Assembly (NCBI GenBank): GCA_035762565.1
Contig: DASTOJ010000206.1
Location: 1-64,000, forward strand
Reading direction: 5' to 3'
Length of the DNA: 64,000 nt
DNA from: AR5 sp035762565
Lineage (GTDB): Bacteria > Methylomirabilota > Methylomirabilia > Rokubacteriales > CSP1-6
The notes beneath the pieces were generated by a model, which ran no database searches, was not told where the DNA came from, and saw nothing but the letters and a program-made list of their open reading frames with translations. Shown piece after piece: positions 9,107 through 16,414 of the stretch. The position numbers and the translations under genes are program-made. Each line of letters starts with the position of its first letter. Position 1 is the stretch's first letter.

Positions 9107-10369
9107 TCACGGATACAGGCCGCGGACCCGGTAACCCTCCGCCACCCGGCGGACCCCTTCCATGAGCGCGGCCGTGCGAAGGTCCGTACCCTCCTTGCTG
9201 GCCAGCCCCCACACCCGGTTGAAGGCACGCGTCATGACCTCCTGCAGCCGGGCGGTGATCTCGCTCTCACGCCAGAAATAGTACTGCAGGCCCTGCACCC
9301 ACTCGAAGTAGGAGACGACCACGCCGCCGGCGTTGGCCAGGATGTCGGGGATCACGGTCACGCCGTGGTCGCGCAGGATCACGTCGGCCTCGGGAGTGGT
9401 GGGGCCGTTGGCGCCCTCGGCCACGATCGTGGCCTTGATCCGGTCGGCGTTGTCGGCGCGGATCACCGAGCCGACCGCGGCCGGGATCAGCACGTCGCAC
9501 GGCAGGGTGAGGATGTCGGCGTTGGACACGGGCTCGGCGCCCGGAAAGCCGGTGACGCCGCCGGCCTCCGCCACGTGCGCCTCCAGCTGGCGCATGTCGA
9601 TCCCGCCGGGATTCCAGATCCCGCCCTTGACGTCGCTGACGGCCGCGACCAGGCAGCCCTCGCGCCAGAGCAGCCGTGCCGCGACCGAGCCCACGTTGCC
9701 GAAGCCCTGCACGACGACCTGCTTGCCCCGCAGCTCCTGGCCCAGGCGGCGCGCGGCCTGATAGAGCGCGTAGACGATGCCCCGGCCGGTGGCCTCGCGG
9801 CGACCGGCCGAGCCACCGATGATGAGCGGCTTGCCGGTGACGACCCCCGGGACCGTCCGGCCCTGGGTCATCGAGTAGGTGTCCATCATCCACGCCATCG
9901 TCTGCTCGTCGGTGCCCATGTCGGGAGCCGGGATGTCGAGGTCGGGGCCGATGAGCAGGATGATCTCCGCCGTGTACCGGCGGGTGAGGTTCTCGAGCTC
10001 CTGGCGCGAAAGCTTCCGGGGATCGCAGCGCACCCCGCCCTTGGCGCCGCCGTAGGGCAGGCTCATCAGGGCGCACTTCCAGGACATGAGCATGGCCAGG
10101 GCCGAGACCTCGCCCAGGCTGACGTCCGCGTCGTAGCGGAGACCACCCTTGGTGGGTCCCAGGACCGAGTTGTGGTGGACGCGATAGCCCGTGAAGACAC
10201 CGGTCCTCCCGTCGTCCATCCGAACGGGGATGGAGACCACCAGCGCCCGGCGCGGGTGCCGCAGGCGCTCGTGGATCTCCTGCTCCAGCTTGAGACGCCC
10301 GGCGACCTGGTCGAGCTGGGCCAGGGCTGTCCGGAGCATCGGCGAGTCAAAGTCGGATTTGTCAGTCAT
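9107..10369 (-). CDS. gdhA: Glutamate dehydrogenase (Glu/Leu/Phe/Val family)
   Basis: A 420-aa hexameric-type dehydrogenase that interconverts glutamate and 2-oxoglutarate with NAD(P). The substrate-binding segment GPTKGGLRY and the catalytic-lysine motif PYGGAKGGV lie in the N-terminal domain. The dinucleotide-binding motif GFGNVGSVAA starts the Rossmann domain. An upstream in-frame ATG at 10435 exists, but the ATG at 10369 is preferred: it has AAAGGG about 7 nt upstream and gives the usual family length. The gene is divergent from iscR, and the 113-bp space between them holds the IscR-like operators, so shared control is possible. It converges on the GalT-like gene with a 60-bp gap. Confidence 0.93.
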   Translation of the reverse strand: MTDKSDFDSPMLRTALAQLDQVAGRLKLEQEIHERLRHPRRALVVSIPVRMDDGRTGVFTGYRVHHNSVLGPTKGGLRYDADVSLGEVSALAMLMSWKCALMSLPYGGAKGGVRCDPRKLSRQELENLTRRYTAEIILLIGPDLDIPAPDMGTDEQTMAWMMDTYSMTQGRTVPGVVTGKPLIIGGSAGRREATGRGIVYALYQAARRLGQELRGKQVVVQGFGNVGSVAARLLWREGCLVAAVSDVKGGIWNPGGIDMRQLEAHVAEAGGVTGFPGAEPVSNADILTLPCDVLIPAAVGSVIRADNADRIKATIVAEGANGPTTPEADVILRDHGVTVIPDILANAGGVVVSYFEWVQGLQYYFWRESEITARLQEVMTRAFNRVWGLASKEGTDLRTAALMEGVRRVAEGYRVRGLYP

Positions 10370-10382
10370 GAGAACCCTTTCG

Positions 10383-10411
10383 TTGACAACCGGCCGGTTG
10401 AGTGGCAGAAT
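10383..10411 (+). promoter_or_regulatory. Sigma70-type promoter of the isc operon
   Basis: TTGACA at 10383-10388 and CAGAAT at 10406-10411 are separated by exactly 17 nt. The -35 is a perfect match and the -10 matches 4 of 6. The spacer contains a perfect 14-bp palindrome, CAACCGGCCGGTTG (10387-10400). The predicted start site, near 10418, falls inside the first IscR-like operator. Confidence 0.65.
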
Positions 10412-10444
10412 CCGACTGATTCGGTCGCCGATCAAATTCGTCGG
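10412..10444 (+). promoter_or_regulatory. Two tandem IscR type-1-like operators
   Basis: Site 1 (10412-10428) reads CCGAC-TGATTCG-GTCGC. Site 2 (10428-10444) reads CCGAT-C-AAATT-C-GTCGG. Both fit the enterobacterial type-1 IscR pattern YYGAC-TRWWWWA-GTCRR with few mismatches. Their centres are 16 bp apart, and they sit directly over the predicted transcription start of iscR. This is the classic arrangement for autorepression by the cluster-loaded regulator. The pattern was matched by eye. Confidence 0.55.
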
Positions 10445-10482
10445 CTAAGGCCTCGGGCGACCAGGTCGAAGAGAGGTAAGAA

Positions 10483-10914
10483 ATGCTTCGCTTCACCAAG
10501 CGTGCTGACTACGGCCTGATGGCGATCCATTACATCGCCGTTCACGACGACCTGGGGGCCGTCAGCGCCAAGCGTATCGCGGAGGAGTTCTCGATTCCAC
10601 AGGAGCTGATGGCCAAGATCCTCCAGCGGCTGGCCAAGGAACGGCTGATCGAGAGCCACAACGGGCCCAAAGGCGGCTACGTCCTGTCGCGGCGGCCGGC
10701 CGAGATCACCGTGGGCGAGGTGATCCGGGCGCTGGAGGGGCCGATCAACATCGTCTCGTGCCTGGAGGACGACGACTGTCCGCAGATGGAGCGCTGCAGC
10801 CTCCGGTTGCCGGTGAAGAAGATCCAGGCGGCGATCACGCAGATGCTGGACACGATGAGCCTGGCGGAGCTGACGAGCCAGGATGTGCCCGAACTCCTGA
10901 CGATCAGCAAGTAG
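10483..10914 (+). CDS. iscR: Rrf2-family Fe-S cluster regulator IscR
   Basis: A 143-aa transcription factor with the Rrf2 winged helix at the N-terminus (start MLRFTKRADYGL; wing GPKGGY near residues 61-66). Three cysteines sit at 93, 99 and 105 with the IscR spacing C-X5-C-X5-C. The fourth E. coli ligand, His107, corresponds here to Arg108, so the cluster may use another ligand or be more labile. The ATG has a purine-rich GAGAGGT about 6 nt upstream. It is the first gene of the isc operon and its promoter carries two matching operator sites, which supports autoregulation by cluster status. Confidence 0.93.
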   Translation: MLRFTKRADYGLMAIHYIAVHDDLGAVSAKRIAEEFSIPQELMAKILQRLAKERLIESHNGPKGGYVLSRRPAEITVGEVIRALEGPINIVSCLEDDDCPQMERCSLRLPVKKIQAAITQMLDTMSLAELTSQDVPELLTISK

Positions 10915-10930
10915 GGGGGCCCCGCGAGCG

Positions 10931-12157
10931 ATGGCGCTGAAGTTTCCGATCTTCATGGACGCGCAGTCGACCACGCCCTGCGACCCGCGGGTCGTCGAGG
11001 CGATGATCCCGTACTTCACGGAGAAATTCGGTCACCCGGCCAGCCGTAACCATCCGTTCGGCTGGGAGGCCGAGGCGGCCGTCGACGCCGCGCGCGCGCG
11101 GCTGGCGCGTCTGATGGGCGCTCGAGACCCCAAGGAGCTGGTGTTCACCTCGGGGGGCACGGAGTCGATCAACCTGGCGCTCAAGGGCGTGGCCGAGATG
11201 TACCGCGAGAAGGGTACGCACATCGTCACCACGGTCATCGAGCAGCGGGCGGGGATCGACGTCGCCAAGCGCCTGGAGCGCCAGGGCTTCCAGGTGACGT
11301 ATGTCCCCGTTCAGGCCGATGGCCTCGTCGACCCGGACGAGATCCGCAAGGCGATCACCGACAAGACCATCCTGATCTCGGTGATGCTCGCCAACAACGA
11401 GATCGGCACCATCCAGGACGTGGCGGCGATCGGCAGGCTGGCCAAGGACAAAGGCGTTCTCTTCCACACCGATGCGACCCAGGCCCTCGGGAAGGTTCCC
11501 ATCGACGTCGAGGCCATGGGCATCGATCTGCTGTCCTCCACCGCGCACCTGCTGTACGGCCCCAAGGGCGTGGGGGCGCTCTACGTGCGACGCAAGGGGC
11601 CGCGGGTGCGACTGGCGCCGCTCTTCGACGGTGGCGGCCACGAGCGCGGCATGCGCTCCGGCACGCTGCCGGTGCCGCTGTGCGTGGGCTTCGGGCGGGC
11701 CTCCGAGCTCTGCCAGGAGAGCATGGCGGAGGAGAACGCGCGGCTGGCGAGGATGCGCGACCGGCTCCAGGACATGATCCTGGCGAGCGTGGACGAGGCG
11801 TTCCTCAACGGCCGGCCCGACCGGCGGCTGGCGGGGAACCTGAACATCTCGTTCGCCTACGTCGAGGGCGAGTCGGTGCTCATGGGCCTCAACCGGGAGA
11901 CCGCCCTGTCATCCGGCTCGGCCTGCACCTCGGCCACCCTGGAGCCGTCCTACGTGATCGCGGCCCTGGGGGCCAGCGCCGAGCTGGCCCACTCCTCGAT
12001 CCGATTCAGCCTGCACCGGTTCAACACCGACGAAGAGGTGGAATACGTCGGCCAGCGCACGATCGAGGTCGTCAAGCGGCTGCGGGACATGTCGCCGCTC
12101 TACGAGCTGGCCAAGGAAGGCGTCGATCTGAAGTCGATCAAGTGGAAAGCCGAGTAA
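10931..12157 (+). CDS. iscS: IscS-like cysteine desulfurase homologue lacking the PLP lysine
   Basis: A 408-aa class V aminotransferase-fold protein of the IscS type by length, position and sequence. Several features remain: Asn156, the DATQ motif (Asp181, Gln184), the mobile-loop cysteine in SSGSACTSAT (Cys332) and a conserved Arg358. The Schiff-base lysine does not: E. coli SGHKIYGPKG corresponds to TAHLLYGPKG here, giving Leu207 (CTG at 11549-11551). The PLP-stacking histidine of EHKA is Gln105 (EQRA), DYSATTP reads DAQSTTP and TESDN reads TESIN. The frame is intact, so it is retained as a protein, yet it should not form an internal aldimine. It may be an inactive partner or scaffold, with the 17.2-kb desulfurase supplying sulfur. 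Confidence 0.9.
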   Translation: MALKFPIFMDAQSTTPCDPRVVEAMIPYFTEKFGHPASRNHPFGWEAEAAVDAARARLARLMGARDPKELVFTSGGTESINLALKGVAEMYREKGTHIVTTVIEQRAGIDVAKRLERQGFQVTYVPVQADGLVDPDEIRKAITDKTILISVMLANNEIGTIQDVAAIGRLAKDKGVLFHTDATQALGKVPIDVEAMGIDLLSSTAHLLYGPKGVGALYVRRKGPRVRLAPLFDGGGHERGMRSGTLPVPLCVGFGRASELCQESMAEENARLARMRDRLQDMILASVDEAFLNGRPDRRLAGNLNISFAYVEGESVLMGLNRETALSSGSACTSATLEPSYVIAALGASAELAHSSIRFSLHRFNTDEEVEYVGQRTIEVVKRLRDMSPLYELAKEGVDLKSIKWKAE

Positions 12158-12172
12158 GGGGGAGAGCCCGCG

Positions 12173-12583
12173 ATGGCATACAGCGACAAGGTGGTGGACC
12201 ACTACAACAACCCGCGCAACGTGGGGTCCTTCGGCAAGGACGTCGCGGGCGTGGGCACGGGGTTGGTGGGGGCGCCGGAGTGCGGCGACGTCATGAAGCT
12301 GCAGATCAAGGTGAATCTCGAGACGGGCCTCATCGAGGACGCGAAGTTCAAGACCTTCGGGTGCGGCAGCGCCATCGCCTCCTCGAGCCTGGCCACCGAG
12401 TGGCTCAAGGGCAAGACGGTCGACGAGGCGGCCAAGATCAAGAACACCGACATCGTGAACGAGCTGAAGCTGCCGCCCGTGAAGATCCACTGCTCGGTGC
12501 TGGCCGAGGACGCCATCAAGGCGGCCCTGGCCGACTACAAGGAAAAGCACGCACCGGCCGAAGCCGGCGCGGCATCCAAATAG
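12173..12583 (+). CDS. iscU: Iron-sulfur cluster scaffold IscU
   Basis: A 136-aa canonical IscU on which [2Fe-2S] clusters are built. All three ligand cysteines are present: Cys37 in APECGD with Asp39 next to it, Cys64 in FGCGSAIASSS, and Cys107 in KIHCSVLAEDA. The HscA recognition motif LPPVK is at 100-104. It lies 15 nt after the iscS-like gene with a GGGGGAG ribosome-binding site. Compare the second scaffold at 18.3 kb, which lacks the third cysteine. Confidence 0.96.
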   Translation: MAYSDKVVDHYNNPRNVGSFGKDVAGVGTGLVGAPECGDVMKLQIKVNLETGLIEDAKFKTFGCGSAIASSSLATEWLKGKTVDEAAKIKNTDIVNELKLPPVKIHCSVLAEDAIKAALADYKEKHAPAEAGAASK

Positions 12584-12602
12584 GACGAGGAGGAGAGGAT
12601 CC

Positions 12603-12932
12603 ATGGCCGTCGCGCTGTCGGAGAACGCGAGCAAGCACGTGAAGCAGCTCAGGCAGGCCCAGAACCTGCCCGAGAACGTCTTCCTGCGCATGGGCGTGAA
12701 GGGCGGCGGGTGCTCGGGCATGAGCTACAGCCTCGAGTTCGACACCGAGCTGGGCCCGCACGACAAGGAGTTCGAGATCGACGGGGTCCGGGTGGTCGTC
12801 GACAAGAAGAGCTACCTCTACCTGAACGGCACCACGCTCGACTACGTGCAGCAGGGGCTGACGGGCGGCTTCACGTTCATCAACCCCCAGGCCAAGTCGA
12901 GCTGTGGCTGTGGGACCTCGTTTTCGGCGTAG
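12603..12932 (+). CDS. iscA: A-type Fe-S carrier IscA
   Basis: A 109-aa A-type carrier that accepts and delivers clusters downstream of IscU. The three family cysteines are present: one in KGGGCSGMSY (Cys37) and the C-terminal CGC pair in SSCGCGTSFSA. There are no extra domains. It has a strong GAGGAGAG site before the ATG, and a terminator-like hairpin directly follows its stop. Confidence 0.95.
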   Translation: MAVALSENASKHVKQLRQAQNLPENVFLRMGVKGGGCSGMSYSLEFDTELGPHDKEFEIDGVRVVVDKKSYLYLNGTTLDYVQQGLTGGFTFINPQAKSSCGCGTSFSA

Positions 12933-12951
12933 CCGGGCCCGGCGCGCGCAC

Positions 12952-12985
12952 CGAACGGGCCCGGTCGAGGGCCCGTTCGCATTTT
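12952..12985 (+). terminator. Hairpin between iscA and hscB (possible attenuator)
   Basis: An 11-bp perfect stem (CGAACGGGCCC at 12952-12962 with its complement at 12969-12979) has a 6-nt loop and is followed by CATTTTC. The T-tract is short, so partial termination is more likely than full. It would let the scaffold genes be expressed more than the chaperone genes. Confidence 0.6.
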
Positions 12986-13014
12986 CGGCGGCCGGGCGAG
13001 CCTGAGGATGGCGA

Positions 13015-13665
13015 ATGAGTGATTTCTTCCAGGTGTTCGGGCTCGAGCGCAAGCTGGGCCTCGACGTGGCCGCATTGCAGCGACGCTTCTACGAGCTGTC
13101 GCGGCAGTGGCACCCCGACTTCCACCAGGCGGCGGCGCCGGCCGAGCAGGCGCGGGCGCTGGAGGAGTCGGCGCGGGTCAACGCCGCCTACCGCGCCCTG
13201 CGCGACCCGATCTCCCGCGTCGAGTACCTCATCCGGCTGGAAGAGGGGCGGGACACCCGGGAGGGCGCCCTCGTGAAGCCCAAGGCGCCGCCCGAGTTGC
13301 TGGTGGAGATGTTCGAGATCCAGGAGGCTCTCGAGGACGCGAGGGCCGGTACCCTGGACGACGCCACCCGCGGCGCGCTGCGCGCGCAGCACGAGGCGCT
13401 GGCCTCGCGCCAGGCGGAGGGCGAGGCTGAGCTCGTGGGGCCGCTCAGCCGGGCCTGGGACGACGCCGCGCCCGGGGACCGGCCCGCCGCCCTGGCCGCG
13501 CTGAAGGAGGCGCTCGCAACCCGCGCCTATCTGCGAACCGTCATCGACGACCTCGGCACCGCCCTGGAAACGTCGCGGGACGACGAGGGGCGTCACGGCT
13601 GCGCCGGGGCGCCCCGAGCGTCGGGGGGGATGGGGGGCCAGGTCGGGGCCCCCCATCCAGACTGA
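13015..13665 (+). CDS. hscB: Co-chaperone HscB (J-domain)
   Basis: A 216-aa J-protein that brings IscU to HscA. The N-terminal J domain contains the HPD motif in RQWHPDF (about residues 31-37). The C-terminal helical domain ends near YLRTVIDDLGTALE (residue 188). The last ~28 residues are Gly/Ala/Pro-rich and are encoded by a G-rich palindrome (13628-13658), so they look like a recent repeat-derived extension and not part of the family fold. It begins at ATG 13015 and hscA starts 8 nt downstream of its stop. Confidence 0.92.
   Translation: MSDFFQVFGLERKLGLDVAALQRRFYELSRQWHPDFHQAAAPAEQARALEESARVNAAYRALRDPISRVEYLIRLEEGRDTREGALVKPKAPPELLVEMFEIQEALEDARAGTLDDATRGALRAQHEALASRQAEGEAELVGPLSRAWDDAAPGDRPAALAALKEALATRAYLRTVIDDLGTALETSRDDEGRHGCAGAPRASGGMGGQVGAPHPD
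13628..13658. repeat. G-rich palindrome inside the 3' end of hscB
   Basis: GGATGGGGGGCC (13628-13639) pairs perfectly with 13647-13658 around a 7-nt loop. It lies within the coding extension of hscB, 15 nt before the hscA start. The motif GGGGGATGGGGGGCC recurs inside the foldback element near 59474, and part of it (GGGGGCCAGGT) in that element's arm. Confidence 0.7.
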
Positions 13666-13673
13666 GAACAGGC

Positions 13674-15551
13674 ATGTCACGCATCGTCGGCATCGACCTG
13701 GGAACCACCAACAGCCTGGTGGCCTACGTGGACGAGCGTACCGGACTGCCGGTAGTGATCCCGGACGACCAGGGCCGCCGCCTGCTCCCGTCCGTGGTGG
13801 CGTTCACGCCCGACGGCATCGTCGTCGGCGAGGGGGCCCGGCGCCAGCTCGCGCGGCGACCGGCCGATACCGTGTTCTCGGTCAAGCGGCTGATGGGCCG
13901 CGGCTGGGAGGACGTCAAAGACGAGCTGCGCTACCTGCCGTTCCGCGTGCTGCCGGGCGAGGGCGCCGTGAAGCTGGCGGTGGGCGGGCGCGAGGTCACG
14001 CCGCCCGAGGTGTCCGCGAGCGTGCTGAAGGCGCTGAGGGAGCGCGCGGAGACCCACTTCGGCGAGCCGGTCGAGAAGGCCGTCGTCACCGTGCCGGCGT
14101 ACTTCAACGACAGCCAGCGGCAGGCGACCAAGGACGCCGGGCGCATCGCCGGCCTCGACGTCCTTCGCATCGTCAACGAGCCGACGGCGGCCTCCCTCGC
14201 CTACGGCCTGCACCGGCTGGGGCAGGGCGTCGTCGCCGTATACGACCTCGGCGGGGGCACCTTCGACATCTCGATCCTGCGCGTCAAGGACGGGATCTTC
14301 GAGGTCCTGGCGACGAACGGCGACACGCACCTGGGCGGCGACGACTTCGACCGCGTGCTGGTGCTGTGGCTGCTGGAGGACGTCCAGGCCCGCCACCACG
14401 CCGAGCTCGACCGCGACTGCGTCGAGCTCGCGCGCGACAACGAGGCGATGCAGGAGCTGCGACTGGCCGCCGAGGCCGCCAAGATCCGCCTCTCGAGCGA
14501 CGAGAGGACGATGCTGACCATTCCGTTCGCCGGCTTCACCTACCGCCGGGAGATCACCCGCGCCGACGTCGAGCGGCTGATCGCGCCGCTGGTGGCCAAG
14601 ACGCTGGGGCCGTGCCGGCAGGCGCTGGCCGACGCCGGGCTCACGCCGGCCGCCATCGACCAGGTGGTGCTGGTGGGCGGCTCCACGCGGGTGCCGCTGG
14701 TGCGGCGGCGGGTGCAGGAGCTGTTCGGCAGGCCGGCGCACAGCCAGCTCGACCCCGACGAGGTGGTGGCGATGGGCGCGGCGGTGCAGGCCCGGATCCT
14801 GGCCGGCGGCATCACGGACATGCTGCTGCTCGACGTCACGCCGCTGTCGCTGGGCATCGAGACGCTGGGCGGCATCGTGTCGGTCCTGATTGCGCGCAAC
14901 ACCACCATTCCGACCAGCGCCCGCGAGATGTTCACCACGTCAGTCGACGGCCAGACGGTCGTGGACATGCACGTCGTGCAGGGCGAGCGGGAGCTGGCCA
15001 AGGACAACCGCTCGCTAGCGCGCTTCGAGCTGCGAGGGATCGACCCCATGCCGGCCGGCATGCCGAAGATCGAGGTGACGTTCCTCATCGACGCCAACGG
15101 CATCCTCCAGGTCCAGGCCAGGGAGCAGCGGACCGGCAAGGCGGCGTCGATCGAGGTGAAGCCGACCTACGGGCTCAGCGAGGCGGACGTCGAGCGCATG
15201 GTCGAGGAGTCGTTCACCTACGCCGAGGCCGACGTGGAGACGCGGCTGCTCATCGAGACGCGCAACGAGGCGGACACCGTGCTCACCCACGTGGACCGCG
15301 CGCTGCGCCAGGCCGGCCCGCTGCTGGACGCCGAGGAGCGACGGGGGATCGAGGCGGCGGTGGCGGCGCTGCGGCAGGCGCGCGCGGGCGAGGACCGCGA
15401 CCGCATCCGCGAGCGGACGACCGACCTGAACCGGACGACCGAGCGCCTGGCCGAGGCGATGATGGACGCCGCCCTCAAGGACGCCCTCCGTACCCGGCGC
15501 GCGGCCGAGATCATGAGCCGGGGGAATCCTCCCGCCGGCGGAGAGTCGTAA
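13674..15551 (+). CDS. hscA: Hsp70-type chaperone HscA
   Basis: A 625-aa specialised Hsp70 that drives cluster release from IscU. The ATPase domain shows the phosphate loop GIDLGTTNS at the start, AYFNDSQRQATKDAGRIAGL near 140-160, the second phosphate motif DLGGGTFDIS near 190 and the adenosine motif VGGSTRVPLV near 335-345. The substrate domain follows, with a helical lid to the C-terminus. Length and operon position (hscB upstream, fdx overlapping by 1 nt as TAATG) distinguish it from DnaK. Confidence 0.95.
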   Translation: MSRIVGIDLGTTNSLVAYVDERTGLPVVIPDDQGRRLLPSVVAFTPDGIVVGEGARRQLARRPADTVFSVKRLMGRGWEDVKDELRYLPFRVLPGEGAVKLAVGGREVTPPEVSASVLKALRERAETHFGEPVEKAVVTVPAYFNDSQRQATKDAGRIAGLDVLRIVNEPTAASLAYGLHRLGQGVVAVYDLGGGTFDISILRVKDGIFEVLATNGDTHLGGDDFDRVLVLWLLEDVQARHHAELDRDCVELARDNEAMQELRLAAEAAKIRLSSDERTMLTIPFAGFTYRREITRADVERLIAPLVAKTLGPCRQALADAGLTPAAIDQVVLVGGSTRVPLVRRRVQELFGRPAHSQLDPDEVVAMGAAVQARILAGGITDMLLLDVTPLSLGIETLGGIVSVLIARNTTIPTSAREMFTTSVDGQTVVDMHVVQGERELAKDNRSLARFELRGIDPMPAGMPKIEVTFLIDANGILQVQAREQRTGKAASIEVKPTYGLSEADVERMVEESFTYAEADVETRLLIETRNEADTVLTHVDRALRQAGPLLDAEERRGIEAAVAALRQARAGEDRDRIRERTTDLNRTTERLAEAMMDAALKDALRTRRAAEIMSRGNPPAGGES

Positions 15552-15874
15552 TGGCAGTACACAAGGTCACGTTCCTGCCCTTCAACCGGACGGTCGAGGT
15601 CGACGACGAGAAGTATCCGCTGGCCGACCACGGCCGGCCGGGCTCGCTGCTCGACATCGCGCTGGCCAACGACATCCACCTCGAGCACAACTGTGGCGGC
15701 TCGTGCGCGTGCACGACCTGTCACGTGGTCGTCAAGGAGGGCGCCGACAACCTCAGCGAGATGCAGGAGGACGAGGAGGACCGGCTCGACACGGCCGTGG
15801 GGCTGACCATCCGCTCGCGGCTGGGCTGCCAGGCGGTGGTCCGGGGCGACGTCGTCGTGGAGGTGCCGGAATGA
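15551..15874 (+). CDS. fdx: Adrenodoxin-type [2Fe-2S] ferredoxin
   Basis: A 107-aa ferredoxin of the Isc system, an electron donor for cluster assembly. The ligand set C-X5-C-X2-C...C is visible: HNCGGSCACTTCHVV (about residues 46-56) and a fourth Cys in RLGCQAVV near residue 92. The start is the ATG of TAATG, overlapping the hscA stop by 1 nt. The stop overlaps iscX (ATGA). Confidence 0.94.
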   Translation: MAVHKVTFLPFNRTVEVDDEKYPLADHGRPGSLLDIALANDIHLEHNCGGSCACTTCHVVVKEGADNLSEMQEDEEDRLDTAVGLTIRSRLGCQAVVRGDVVVEVPE

Positions 15875-16077
15875 GCCTCACGTGGCGGGACGCCGAGGAC
15901 ATCGGGATCGCCCTCAGCGAGAAGTTCCCCGACGTCGACCCGCTGACCGTCCGCTTCACCGACCTCCACCGCTGGGTCACCGAGCTCCCCGACTTCGCCG
16001 ACGACCCCAAAACCTCCAGCGAGTCCACCCTCGAAAAAATCCAGATGGCCTGGCTCGATGAATACCGCAACCGCTAG
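15871..16077 (+). CDS. iscX: IscX (YfhJ) regulator/iron adaptor
   Basis: A 68-aa acidic protein matching IscX: starts with LTWRDAEDIGIAL, has the internal segment DPLTVRFTDLHRWV, and ends LEKIQMAWLDEYRNR. IscX binds IscS and modulates its activity in an iron-dependent way. Its retention beside an IscS that lacks the PLP lysine is notable. It is the last gene of the isc operon. Confidence 0.93.
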   Translation: MSLTWRDAEDIGIALSEKFPDVDPLTVRFTDLHRWVTELPDFADDPKTSSESTLEKIQMAWLDEYRNR

Positions 16078-16136
16078 CCCTCACACGGTCGAGTGCCCGC
16101 CTTCGAGGGCCGGCGTTGCCGGCGCAATCCTGCTTC

Positions 16137-16195
16137 TGGGGGGAGGCAGGGAGGAGCGGCCCCCCTCCGAGGCAGCGCAGCTCCCCTCCGAGTCA
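16137..16195. repeat. GC-rich repeat between convergent iscX and dsr-like genes
   Basis: The stretch contains GGGGGGAGGCAGGGAGGAG and two copies of CCCCTCCGAG. Related modules occur after livK (22801) and between nth and the SDR gene (45720-45789), always at 3' ends. Here the pairing is only partial (5-6 bp stems), so termination is plausible but not well supported. Confidence 0.45.
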
Positions 16196-16414
16196 CCAGG
16201 TGATGACCTGGTCCGACTCGAAGATGCGCTCGAGAAGCGCCTCCCAGGACAGCTCGTCGGGGACGCGGCAGCGCGTCACCCCGGGCGGCGGGGTGAAATC
16301 CGGCGCACCCGGCAGCATCACGAGGGTGACGTCGTCGCCGGCGGCCTGCTGCTCACCGGCGAGGCTGAGGGCGAGCGGGTCGCCGGCCTTGAGCAGGTGG
16401 AGGACACGGGCCAT
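16193..16414 (-). CDS. DsrH/TusB-like small protein
   Basis: A 73-aa protein. The start MARVLHLLKAGDPLALSL and the C-terminal pattern with IFESDQVITW resemble DsrH/TusB subunits, which end in a D-x-V/I-x-W motif. One cysteine is present (TRCRVP, about residue 49). The start overlaps the stop of the upstream DsrF-like gene, so the trio is one operon read toward iscX. The family assignment rests on this weak similarity plus order. Confidence 0.55.
   Translation of the reverse strand: MARVLHLLKAGDPLALSLAGEQQAAGDDVTLVMLPGAPDFTPPPGVTRCRVPDELSWEALLERIFESDQVITW

Noticed and set aside
11549..11551. Loss of the IscS lysine as a sequencing error
   Set aside because: Lys to Leu needs two base changes, and three further PLP-pocket motifs are altered in the same intact frame, so an isolated error is unlikely.
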